The notes under the pieces were generated by a model. It worked only from the letters and a program-made list of their open reading frames with translations. It made no database searches and was not told where the DNA came from. A program made the position numbers and the translations under genes. Below, piece by piece: positions 50,584-61,500 of a stretch of DNA of 64,000 nucleotides (its first letter is position 1; each line of letters starts with the position of its first letter). The stretch comes from Cristatella mucedo (taxonomy: Eukaryota; Bryozoa; Phylactolaemata; Cristatellidae): positions 1,417,501-1,481,500 of the forward strand of contig WPIO01000073.1 in NCBI GenBank assembly GCA_009760855.2. The letters run 5' to 3'.

Positions 50584-53500
50584 TCACTTGATAAAGCACC
50601 CTCAGAGAACTCAATCTCTCTCTAGGCGCTTTACATTTGCTGCAAAGGGGAAATGCAATTGATTGGTGAGTAATATCATGTTTGATAAACAAACAAAATG
50701 AATAACATGGTTAGGGGTGACATGCACAGGGTCAGCATGCAAATGTGGTTAGTGGCAGCATGCACAGTGTCAGCATGCATAAGCACATGAAGGACGAATC
50801 ACAGGGACCCACTAAATGCTGTCCTAAATAGGTGTGTTTTTTAGTTCTTTTTAAATGTGGTCAGGTCATGGGATGTTCTGACGCAGGTCGGGAGGGAGTT
50901 CCAAGCTTTGGGAGCATACGAACTGAATGCACGGTCTCGAAAGGATTTGAGGTTTGTACGAGGTATTTGTAGACCGTTGGATTCCGAAAAGCGGGTGGTA
51001 CGATGCTTGGCGTGATGGGGGAGTATATTTGAGAGATAGGCTGGAGCCAAAGAATGAAGTGACCTAAAAGTGAGCGACAGAACCTTGAAGTCGATCCGTT
51101 GCTTGACTGGTAGCCACTGCAGGTCGGCGAGAATTGGTGTGATGTGGCAACTGCGACGCTCACGACAGACAAGCCTAGCTGCGGAGTTTTGCACCAGCTG
51201 CAATCGACTGATCGCATATGCTGGTAGGCCAGTAAGCTTCGGTCCTTTATACTCCTGAATTACTACATCTGTTTCAGTCTCTTCAGATCCTCTATGGAGA
51301 CTAAATTAGCTGTTCCATTTATTCGCTTAAGGTGGAATGTCAAGAAAATACTTGTAAAATGTATCCGACAATCGAATATTTGTTTAGGGTACCTTTCGAA
51401 AGCTAAGTATGCTAGAACTGGGGTCGGAATTTCTGATGACTTCTGCACAAAAGAAAAAATAGTTAGGCAAACCACGTCTAGCCCGGATGTAAACCAGAAG
51501 CAATAAACCTACGAATAAAAACCTACCGATCTCTGCATCACATGCGACTTGTATTCCAACTTGCCGAACTTGGTAGATCGAGATACATGCATTAAGCTTG
51601 TTGAAGTGCATTATTGTGACTTTTAGACAGCTTCATTTCCAGGTTAGGTTGGTGCCTTGTAGATTCCATAACTCGGATAATACTTCATGTATTGGAGTGA
51701 AATTTGAATTGTGAGTTCAGCTCCGCTTGTTTAATTGAGGCAAGAAAAAATTATGAGTTTGGCTGGATACATTTTGCTATACGTTATCAAACGTCCTCGA
51801 GCTTTACTTTCCAAAATCGTGAACATGTAGAGCAAAATGTATCCAGCCGAAATCAGTAATTTTCGTTGGTCGGTTTTATTTTGGCATTTGTCTTGTGTCG
51901 GTCAACCTGTGTTTGATTCTGGCCACGTTTCAAACTGAAATCGTTTTAGAATCGCTAGTGCAGGTACTACGATGAGTCCCTCTCTTGTATTGAACGTTAA
52001 TGATTAAGAACAGCACAGTTGAGAGTTTGAACAGTTGGACTGACTCTGACATCGGATAATTGCAGTATTGATGAAGTTCTAATGATTGGATAGATGCTAA
52101 GCTTGTATATGCTGTGGATAATATTTAAATTTTTGAAATATTTTGAAAATGGTATGCTTCTTCTTCATGCATTCTTCTGCATACCACGTCATGGGGCAAG
52201 ATGGATGGCAGGCTTACGCCACATCTTTGTCCCACACTTAGTGCAGAAGACCAAGAAAAAGCAGCCATTGTAGCGATATATATAAAACGAGCCTGAAGTC
52301 AATGCTGTCCACTTCCGAAGGCTCAGCTGATGCTGGCCTGAAGGTCTTGACATCTGCCACCGAATGTCTGTACGATCTTCTATTATACTCGGTGTATGGA
52401 GTTGGATGTGTGTGTGTGTGTGTGTGTGCTTAAACGTGTGTGCCCGCCCCCGTGTGTACAGGTATGTGCACAGTACCTATTAGATGTACCTGTATACTAT
52501 CTGTAACTTTACAAAATCAATAAATAGCCCTAAGTGTTTTTAACGCTTCACATTTTCTGTAGCACACTAAAGCAGCTCTTGGTGTGCAATCAGTTGTCAA
52601 TAGCATCATTTTATGCAATGACAAGCAAAATCAGAAGCCTTGCTCCCTTAGGGGCCAGTTAAGAAAGCAGATAGCATATAAGTTGCAATGAAGTACAGCT
52701 AGAATAATAGTGCTAGAATCTGTAGCTGTAGAGAATGTGAAATTGTTGCTTAAGAATGGTGAAAGTGAGTTGCACAGCCTGTGACTTCAAGAGCTAACTA
52801 TGTCATTACAGTCATTACGTAAACAATGCTAGGAATAATTAATTTAGTATCCTGAGAGAACTCGGTAGTAGGAAGTTAAGCCATGGCAAGACTTGCAAGC
52901 TTATTGAAGCATCTGTATTATAATATTTGTGGTGAGGTTTTTTCTCATGAGCCAATCATATTACGATGCTGCAAAGCTGAATTACTGCGTGTAAAGGGCT
53001 GATGCAGGAATGCTTTACTAGATAGAACGTATTTTTAATCTTGTAGCGCTGCTACTCCTGGCCTTTCGCACGCAGGATCTCTGCATGACCTATGTATGCT
53101 GTCGCTCTTGGTTATTTATCAACTGTGGTTGTAGGAGTGGAAGGGGGTGAAACTGCCAGCAAACTGGCAAGAAAGTGGGGTTACAACGTGAAAAAGATCC
53201 CAGATGGTCAAGCAAAGACCATTTATGCTTCCGGAAATTTCTGGGGCCGCACTCTTGCCGCCATATCCAGCTCGACTGATCCGTCCAGCTATGCCGGATT
53301 TGGACCTTTCATGCCGAACAACATTATTATCCCATATAACAATTTGAAGGAGTTGGAAGTAAGTGGTTGTGTCTAGCTATTGGGCTTGCTAACGTAGGCC
53401 AAAGGTGGTATGTGTGGTTAACTGCTATTAGGATAACATACTGATCAATCATTACACAACTTGGGTGATGTAATTTTATGCTAAATGTTGTTCTATCAGC

Positions 53501-55824
53501 CGGTTTAAAGTTACTCTGTCGCCTCTCTTGCTCGTGAAAAATCTGTGCATCTATTAATGTATCTAGTTCTGTATATTATAGCCTCCTTTCTCCTTTGTAG
53601 ATTGCCTGCAAGGACCCACATGTCTGTGCATTCATGGTAGAGCCTATTCAAGGCGAAGCAGGCGTGAATGTACCTGATGATGGCTATCTGCGCGGTGTGC
53701 GTGACATATGCACCAAGTACAATGTGCTATTCATTGCAGATGAAGTGCAGACAGGACTCCATCGGACTGGCAGGTAACTTGTTTTTGCACAATAAGCTGC
53801 CACCAAACCAGTTGCTGGTGTGATGTGTTAGGACTATGCCGAGTTTATGTACCTGTACTTTTTTCAGGAGACTCTGTGTCGACCATGAAAACGTGCGACC
53901 TGATATAGTGGTGCTGGGCAAGGCTTTGTCTGGAGGAGTGTATCCTGTGAGCATCTCTTTTTAAAGCTGTTCTTTTAATGATACTCTTTGTGTGCTATGT
54001 TGGCGTAAGTGAGCTAACCAGATCCTGCTCTGTTATAGGTGTCAGCTGCTTTAGCCGATAACGAAATCATGCTCCAAATAAAGCCAGGAGAGCATGGCTC
54101 GACATACGGTGGAAATCCTCTTGCTTGTCGTGTCGCCTTGGCTGCCCTAGATGTCCTCGAGAGCGAGCGATTGGCCGACAATGCTCAACGACTTGGCATC
54201 ATCCTTCGCTCAGAGCTGGCAAAACTGCCAAAGGAAATCGTGCGCCTAGTAAGAGGCAAAGGTCTGCTAAATGCTATTGTCATCAGCAAAGGTTAGTGTT
54301 CAGGTGCTGACCTTTGTACAAGTTGTCAGTGGCTGGTTGCACTTCTTTGTTGTCATTACAACGATCTCTTTTTACCATATCCTTTGATGTGAAAGCTGCC
54401 TATTTATTCATTAGTATGTTGAGAATGATCTTTGTTTGTAAAAAAATACACATACACGCATACTCTAGTTATTATAAATTCACACACTCCTGGAATCCTA
54501 AAATTCTTTAAAATATAGTAATGGCCAATTAATATGAACTGTTACTCACCATTCAATTGCGTTTCCCTTTGCAGCAAATGTAAAGTGCCTAGAAAGAGAT
54601 TGAGTTCTCTGAGGGCGCTTTATCAAGTGCATTATTATTATTATTATTAACAGAGCTTGAGAAGAGAATGAAATAATACTTACGAGGTTCAGGTACATTC
54701 ACGTTCGTGAGCTCACAGAATAGACTTATTCAACTTTTCCGGCGATCGAGAGTGTCAGTGCATCACTCCCTAGCAACAGACACTGGATTTCTTCCTATAT
54801 AAATTGTAGAGGAGCTGACGAATACCAAGTTCGTTTGGATTCGACGGATCTAATTTGCCATATGGTATATAGCTTAGAGGTAATGTCTTTTGGGACGTCC
54901 CAACCGAGTTGGCACCCGTGAGCTACCTAGCTAATGATTAAGCCAGGTCAAACATGACGGGCTGCTGATACTTCTCGAATTACTAATTTTAGAACGGCTA
55001 CAAAAATACAATTTTTGCCCAATATTTTTAATACAGTATTATATTATTATATTATACTATAGTAGTACAATATTTTTAATACATTTTAATAGCATACCTG
55101 TCCAAAAATGTAAATGGTCGTACGACATTTTTTCGGTAATAGTGCCACTTTCAAGAAATAGAAAGTCATGCTTGCGATGTGCCGCATTGCTATGAATTTC
55201 ATAGCAACTGCTTGTGTCCTGCCATACACAACTTGTAGCAATTTAATTGGAAAGTCGCTTGTGTGCTTCCTAGGCTGGCATCAACTTGGCTGGTTGGTCA
55301 GTGGTCGCTAAAAATTCACTCATATAGACCTGAAGTGCACTATAGTGACCATTCTGAGTGCTGCACAGTTTCCACCAGAACCGTGACTGTGCACCTAGTT
55401 TATTGACAATGACACCGTGTCCACACAGATCAGCACGTTCTGAATGTGTCTAATCCACGGCTTTCTTATGCAACCCTGATTTTGGCAATTGGTTCTACAA
55501 TGGCTATAGCATAAAGCAAAGCATGTAGGTAGTCTCATCTTCCCTTTGAAGTTCATTTGCAGCTCAACAATATATTGTCCACATGGTGTACATTGTGCTC
55601 GTAAATCCGTAGTTATTCGTCAAGAATAGTGCTGTTGAAGAATTTGCATATTTTTTGTAGAGTATGATGCCTGGGAGTTCTGCCTGCGAATGCGTGACAA
55701 CGGACTCCTTGCCAAGCCTACTCACGGGGACATCATTCGTTTTGCGCCACCACTTGTAATTACGGAGGAGCAAATTTATGAATGTGTCGATATCATCAAG
55801 AAGACTGCATCGTCGTTTGCTTAG
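45698..55824 (+). CDS. OAT: Ornithine aminotransferase, mitochondrial (7 coding exons)
   Basis: PLP-dependent fold-type I enzyme converting ornithine plus 2-oxoglutarate to glutamate-5-semialdehyde plus glutamate in the mitochondrial matrix. Exons: 45698-45899, 46140-46364, 53135-53358, 53601-53773, 53868-53946, 54039-54291, 55661-55824 (TAG). They join in frame to 439 residues, the length I recall for human OAT. The start at 45698 ([16 protein letters not shown]) gives a basic, Ser/Ala-rich presequence; in-frame ATGs at 45662 and 45617 are alternatives. Landmarks: [80 protein letters not shown] (PLP-ring Asp), [14 protein letters not shown] with the Schiff-base Lys near residue 293, [12 protein letters not shown], and the C-terminal [12 protein letters not shown]. 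All motifs expected of an active enzyme are present. Intron 2 is 6.8 kb and repeat-filled; the other introns are mostly short. Confidence 0.96.
46549..46712. repeat. About 30-bp minisatellite, five imperfect units
   Basis: Units share AGGCCAAAAAGCTGG followed by a variable pyrimidine/G-rich part (TCCCTTTGGGGGG, CCTCTTTTAGGGG, TTTCTTTTGGGGG, CTCCTTTTGG). The array begins after a C run at 46549. Confidence 0.88.
46962..47100 (-). mobile_element. tRNA-derived SINE with L2-like tail (SINE-1)
   Basis: On the minus strand, TTAAGCTGCC (decayed A box) precedes CGAGGTCGTGGGTTCGAGCCC (perfect B-box core GGTTCGAGCCC). Then come GCATATGCGAAGAGCCCGAAT and TTCTCTTAGGGCGCTGTACAAATG. A G run of ten bases interrupts the head near 47070. 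Confidence 0.8.
47990..50535 (+). mobile_element. Old L2-family element (EN/linker to RT), split by a GC-rich insert
   Basis: 48330-48820 reads like the end of an APE-type endonuclease and the linker ([12 protein letters not shown] near 48350; [12 protein letters not shown] and [14 protein letters not shown] further on). After an insert at about 48835-49400 it resumes as [43 protein letters not shown], then [16 protein letters not shown] and [12 protein letters not shown] near 50010-50040. It ends near 50535. Numerous stops. The part left of 48300 is uncertain. Confidence 0.65.
48835..49400 (-). mobile_element. GC-rich insert, possible solo LTR
   Basis: It separates two parts of one L2-family relic and differs from it in base composition. 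The minus strand carries an AATAAA-type signal in GGAATAAAGGTTTTGG near 48945. TGTGACAG occurs near its left end, but no matching right terminus or clear target duplication was found. Identification as an LTR is inference. Confidence 0.3.
50552..51240 (-). mobile_element. L2-A 3' half (5'-truncated)
   Basis: It starts with (TAA)n, CACTTGATAAAGCACCCTCAG and the 3' UTR. Minus-strand text from 51203 to 50841 then reads [44 protein letters not shown] and [16 protein letters not shown]. The frame runs on open until the 5' truncation near 51240, so this copy is relatively young. Confidence 0.9.
51745..51864. repeat. Palindromic hairpin element with 18-bp perfect arms
   Basis: GGCTGGATACATTTTGCT at 51761-51778 is exactly complementary to 51831-51848, across a 52-base loop. 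Imperfect complementarity continues outward for about 14 more bases on each side (AAAATTATGAGTTT against GAAATCAGTAATTTT). It could be a small MITE or a structured transcript segment of the OAT intron. Confidence 0.8.
52420..52438. repeat. (TG)n microsatellite
   Basis: A short TG run in OAT intron 2. Confidence 0.85.
52495..52950 (-). mobile_element. Decayed L2-B relic
   Basis: Blocks correspond in order to the copy at 59340-59720: ATCTGTAACTTTACAAAATC at the 3' end, TTGCTTAAGAATGGTGAAAGTGAGTTGCACAG, GTGACTTCAAGAGCTAAC. Similarity is low and no frame remains. Confidence 0.45.
54540..54655 (+). mobile_element. L2-A 3' tail fragment
   Basis: It shows TTACTCACCATTCAATTGCG, AAAGTGCCTAGAAAGAGATTG, GAGGGCGCTTTATCAAGTGC and (ATT)n in the last OAT intron. 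Confidence 0.87.
54656..55660. other. Remainder of OAT intron 6
   Basis: AT-rich intronic sequence including a short ATATTATT tract near 55030. No gene or named repeat seen. Confidence 0.45.
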
Positions 55825-56594
55825 CGAAGTCCGTGGCAATACGTAGCCTTTAACTGGTCTCATCCTTAATCTTCTTACTGGATTGATAATTTGCTCATAA
55901 GCATGCCTGTGCAAAGAGGTTTCGGCAGCCACTGTGTTTATTTGTGGGTTCTACGGTTTTCAATATATTTCTTCCACTAGTGTCATAGTACTGGTATATT
56001 TGCAATTCTCTTCTTTGTAGTCCTCTTAAGCACAATTAGACATTGTTGATTGTTTTTGGGAAAGGGCTACAAGCCTCTTTGCTGTCGCTATGCCTTGTGC
56101 ATAACTTTTGTCATCTCTTTGTCTGTCTAGATTGTGTGATCAGCAGGCCCTTGCTTCTCGTATAGCTTGCGATTACTTCTTTCCCAGTTTCTTTATTGCG
56201 TTACTTTTTGCAGGTGCTCTTGTCTGACCTTACAGGACAGTATGTATGACATCGTGACAGCTGCTGTGACAGCTGCTGTGCAAGGCTCCATTCCAGAGCT
56301 TTATTGCTATTTTGTGATCGATGTGAAAGCATGAACAATGCCGGTGTCACAATTGTTTTGATAATGGCAAGCGACTGGGAAACTAGCAGCTGCTACTTCA
56401 AATACGTTGCAGTGCAATGGATAACTTACATGCTTCTGAGATCTAATCCATCATTGTAGCCAAACGCGATTGGTATATTTATTTGTTTATGACACCTTAT
56501 TCAGCCAGCGATGCTTCTCGTATTGTCTACATAAGTTTGCATTGTCCAGCCACTTTGAGCTCACTCTTCATTTGGCTGCCACAATTTTGGAGTA

Positions 56595-56600
56595 AATAAA
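56595..56600 (+). terminator. Possible OAT poly(A) signal AATAAA
   Basis: AATAAA in GGAGTAAATAAATCTGG lies 771 bases after the OAT stop codon. The intervening sequence is compatible with a 3' UTR. No transcript evidence. Confidence 0.35.
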
Positions 56601-56683
56601 TCTGGTTATAACCTTTTGGCTTTGCTCTTGTAAGATTCACGTTTTGAGAACCAGTGATGTTAAGAGATGCAGATGCCCCTTCA

Positions 56684-56815
56684 TTGCTGTGTAACTCCCC
56701 GTTTCGGGAAGTCTATTGTACCGGACGCTTCCGGTACCGGCCGGGCCTGAATAAACGAGGTCTCTGTATGCTTGTGTATTATCACTCGTGCCGCGCTATC
56801 AACAAGTATACTTCT
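56684..56815 (+). mobile_element. LTR-like fragment
   Basis: It begins TGTGTAACTCCCCGTTTCGG, contains GGCCTGAATAAACGAGG (poly(A)-signal-like), and ends near CCGCGCTATCAACA, which resembles the R-U5 end of a Ty3/Gypsy-type LTR. No target duplication or second LTR is seen, so the call is tentative. Confidence 0.3.
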
Positions 56816-56964
56816 TAGATTATGTTTATTTTGTCGGTCCTGTATCCTCTGACCGCTACTTTTGATTCTGTGACGATAGAAACTAGATTTATGACAAAGA
56901 TGTATGATTGAAGCAGCTATTGGCCATTATTGCTATTATTGATCATGGTGACTAGTTTGATCGA

Positions 56965-57115
56965 TCTTAGCCCAGGAGTAAGGTACTCACTCTCTATGAC
57001 CCAGGTCGTGGGTGAAGTCCTTCATTGGGCGACCCTTAATTACCCACTGAAAATGGTGGTAATACCTGTTCAAGCTCTTCCGCCACTATGTAAACGAGGC
57101 TGTTGACTCACCTAA
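56965..57115 (+). mobile_element. tRNA-derived SINE (SINE-2)
   Basis: TTAGCCCAGGAGTAAGGTACTCACT is the head and CCCAGGTCGTGGGTGAAGTCC the decayed B box. The body is AATGGTGGTAATACC and the end AACGAGGCTGTTGA. Confidence 0.7.
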
Positions 57116-58539
57116 CGTTTGATTAATTTAAATAACTCATCACTATTTTTATGATGCTTATACTTAATTTTAATGACTGATGTTCACGACGAAAGGTTAC
57201 GAGCAAATAATGCTCGTGGCCAGAATTAAATACTGCCAAGAAAATCTGGATTTTCTTTATACTTGTAGCCGAGTTCGCGGGTGCTAACCTATTCCCACTA
57301 GGGCCTCTCTACTATCTATGTCCATTCTTAGTCGTAACGCGGGTCCTCCAGCAACAGCGGTTCACGGTTGATCGACCGGGTACACAACACTTTATATAAT
57401 ACACACACGTGCACTATCCAAGGGGGAAACTAAACAAGTCAAAAGGGAAGGTCCTATACAAGGTAAACTACCGGGGAGCGAGGTGACGCCGCAAGTGCGA
57501 ACTAATGTGTTAGTTCTCAATCGGCTTCCGCGGTCACGCCGTCGCCGGACTCCGTCCCACCAGTACAAGCGTACGCCGTCCAAGATCCGGCTAGCTGAGT
57601 ACTCTGATATTGACGGAGCAGACGTTCACAACCGTCGAGAGCTTCCGCCGAAAGAGAGCGAGCACCGCCTCCCAAATTCCGGTCCTCGGGCCTCTGGAAG
57701 CTGACCCCAGGCTTTGCCCTCCCGGGGCAAGGCGACGACCAGCCCGACATATCGAATGTCAGTGGCTCCGCCTACTCTAGAGTACACTGTTTCCTGATCA
57801 TATGGGCACCAGTGATGAACTAAAAAGGCACCTACTACTGGTTGGGGATTCCTGCTGTCGTAATAGTTTGACGGCCACCTGAAGTAAAAGCTCACTTTAG
57901 CTGCACGCGATCTCGTTATGCCAATGCTTCAGAGTTTGTTGTTATTCGAGTCAGTAATATGTGTAAAATCGTTTTTGCTAGCGAACTTGCGAGATAGCGA
58001 ACTCACACACTTTACACCGGTCAACATTGAAATCGCTACTTACTTAAAAAGCTTTAATCTATAGTATCTGAGTGTGCTGAACGCGGATATAACTGTAGCA
58101 ATTTTTTATTGGCTCTTGTTTTGAAAAAAATTCCAATAGTTCATTTTCTATGTTTCACCACGTTAATTTATCCAATAGGACTGCAACAAAATCCAAAGTA
58201 AGTCTAGACTGATGAAATATTGCATCGCATAGTATAATACCGGCATGCACAAATCATCCAGAGTTGACTGCATCATTTTCTGATGCAATGCAATACGACT
58301 GCCAGGCGGCTGCTGCAGTAAGCTGAGGTCATACAGTCAAGTCGGAAAGGTTGAGCATAAAAAATACTTCAGACTTTGTATGCGACAGTTTAAGCTACTG
58401 TTACACGGAACTGTTATTATTTTATCCATCGAGGCACAATACAGAACAGTAGTGCCTCAAAAGTACGTTAATACTGTGGACAACTTTGCTATATTTGTGC
58501 AATCATTTGACATTTGTCAACCAGAAGAAAAGTATCGCT
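57116..58539. other. Spacer with a GC/CpG-rich block
   Basis: 57330-57790 is GC-rich, with open frames on both strands and no recognised domain. TTATATAA occurs at 57393. It may be another LTR-like piece, unproven. The rest is AT-rich. Confidence 0.3.
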
Positions 58540-61500
58540 TCTCAAGTGAACAAGGCATATAATCTTTACTTCGGATGCAAGGTTGGTGACCAAGACCAGC
58601 CTTGGGTGTGCATATACGCCGTGCTACATGTATAACACAGGTTTCACAGAGGTTGAATGGCAAAAGACCATCAATGACTTTTGCAGTCCCCTTGGTGTGG
58701 AGAGACCAAAGCAACCGCTTAAATGACTGTTACTTCTGCTTGGTTCCTCGCTTTCCGGCAGAATAACGAAGCAAAAAAATCTAGAATAGCCTATCTAAAC
58801 GTTTCATCTGCATTGAGACCAGTTCCACATGGTGAGGGACTTCCTATTCCAAAACCTCCTGCAGATTATTCTCTTGACTCATCTGATGAGGACATGGGTG
58901 AGGCGACCTGTTCTTCTGGTGCATCAGCATGCAGTGAACCCGATTTCTGAAGTGGTGCATCACCCACCCCTCAAAAATAATCGCAAGAAGAACTAAATAA
59001 CCTGGTTCGTAATTTGAACTTAACCAAGAACACGGCAGAGTTGCTTGGATCAAGACTCCAACAATGGAATCCTCTCGAATAAGATGTCACAATTACTTTA
59101 TATCGAAAGCGCCACAAGCACTTTGACCCTTTCTTCAAAAAGAAAAGTAATCTGTATTCTCTTCCGACATTTAACGCCTTACGAGCCTTATGAACGCCTT
59201 ACGAATCGCTCATGACTCACAAGAATAGAGACTATTTGTAGACTCTTCGAAACGGAGTCTTAAGGCTGTGCTTTTGCACAATGGAAACCGTCTTCCACTA
59301 CTACCCACTATCTACTATATACTATGTATCTCCGTCTGCAACTCCACAAAGCCATACACACTATATGTATCTCCGTCAGTAACTCCACAAAGTCATAAAG
59401 ACCATGTGGGTGTTACATAGGAGAGTTTTTTATAGCGCACTCACAGCCTAAGCGGCTTTCGGTACGCATTCGATAGCCAACACACTTCGTCTCACGAAAC
59501 AAAGAGAAAGTGGGAAGCATAACAGAGTCAGGAGAGCAGTTGAGGTAGTGAGTAGCATAGAAGTAGCAGCTCAGGACCGCTGAAAAAGATGACCCATAGT
59601 CGCCAGCAGGAGAGTAGTTGTCGTTGCGTAAGAATTGTGGAAGCGTGTTCCACAGTCTAGGACCTGCAGAGCTAAAGCTTCTGTCGCCAACGGTCTTCAA
59701 GCGGAGGAATGGAACAGCGAATTTATTGTCCACACAGGACTTGAGGACGCGAAGAGGTGGAAACTGATGCAGCAGTTCAGCTAGGTACGAAGGAGCCAAG
59801 CCGTGATGGGCCTTGTGGGTAAGCTTAAGAACTTTGCTCTGTATCCGTTGCTTAACCGGCATCCATCCTAGCTCTTTTAGCAAAGGAGAAGAGAATAGCC
59901 TTGCAGCCACATTCATAGTCAGCTGCACTGGCCTAGTTGCTTTCTTTGGTAGCTCAGTCAAAAGGGAATTACAATAATCAAGCCGCCACAGAACTAAGGA
60001 GCTAGTTACATTTTTTGCAAGCCACAGTGAAAGACAGCTCTTAATCTTGGATTTGGATCAGACTAGCTGTAGAAGCAGTCTTCTGAATGAAGCTTTTAAA
60101 ATTTAAATTTAGGCAGCTGTCGAACGACATTTAAATTTCGAGCACGTGGTGTTGGTCGCACAATAGCATCACTTATTAGAAGAGCAAAGCTTTTTAATTC
60201 AGCCACACGCTTATGGTGTCTTATGAGCAGCAGTTCGGTTTCGTTGTCATTTAGTTTCAAGAAGTTTTCTGACATCCAGGATTGAATGTCGGCAAGGCAA
60301 GCATTCAGTTCTCAGTTGCTGCAGCAGATTCCAACGGTTTGAACGACAAATACAGCTGAATATCGTCCGCGTAAAAGTGGTATCCTATTCCATGGGCCTT
60401 AATCACTTTTCCCAGAGGTTGTGTATAAATGGGGAACAGCAAGGGACCGAGTACAGACCCTTGAGGGACTCCACAGGTTACCCGTCTCGTGTGTGAAACC
60501 ATGACCACCACACGACACGGATTGAACACGATCAGACAAGTACGATTTAAACCACGCCAGTGCTTCGTCTGCCAGACCGATTGTTTTTCCCAGTCGTTCA
60601 AGTAGAACATCGTGATCAATGGTGTCGAAGGCAGGTGACAGATCTAGCAGAGCTAGGGCAGTGACATTCCTTTCGTCGTTGCCACGCAGAATGTCATTGT
60701 TAACACGGAGGAGAGCAGTTTCAGTGGAGTGCTGCCTCTTGAATCCTGATTGAAATGTTTCTGACATTTTTCTTTTCAATGTGTTAAACCAGCTACTTAG
60801 CAAAAGATTTTCAAGGATCTTTGACAAGAAAGGAAGAAGGGAAACTGGACGATAGTTTGCAAAGACCTCTGTATCTAATCCAGGCTTTTTAAGTATGGGT
60901 CTAACGATTGCCGACTTGAAGGAGTTGGGGACGACCCCTTTTCCAAAAGAAGTATTAAAAATCTCGGTTATGACAGGGCTAAGTTGGTCTGCCAGTGAAA
61001 GACCACAGAGGTGATGGTATAGGGTCTTCAGGAGACGAGCTCTTTTTGCTTGACCTTATTAAGGTAGCCACATCGCATGCAACAACCTCGGAAAACTTTT
61101 TAAGGAAGGTCACAAGTTGTAATTCCACAATTACTTTAGTCGGAGGGGACTGTATGAAGGCACGAATGTGCACAATTTTTTCAGTAAAGAAGGCTGAAAA
61201 CCTTTCGGCTGAGCCCTTAATATCTGGGGAGTCAGACCTCTCCGCATTGGCCAGTAAATGGTTTACTGTCTTTTAAATCCATTTAGTGTCCGACTGGCAG
61301 AAATTCAGCTTACTAACGAAAAAAGAAGCCCTGGGTTTTTAAGCTTTCGGGTGTAAACTCGAAGGAAGTTTTTGAAATTGACTAGATCTGAATCAGACCC
61401 CGATTTCTTGAAAGGACGTTCAAGCCTGCGTTTAACGCTGCGCATCTTTAATAGTTTTTTTGTAAATTAAAAGGAATCTCCGAGACTCTATATACGGATA

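Larger units (their letters stand above)
46365..53134 (+). other. OAT intron 2, repeat-filled
   Basis: A 6.8-kb intron containing a minisatellite (46549-46712), a SINE-1 (46962-47100), a degenerate L2-family copy split by a GC-rich insert (about 47990-50535), an L2-A copy (50552-51240), a palindrome (51745-51864), and a decayed L2-B relic (52495-52950). The stretch 47105-47990 shows only unassigned short open frames. Confidence 0.7.
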
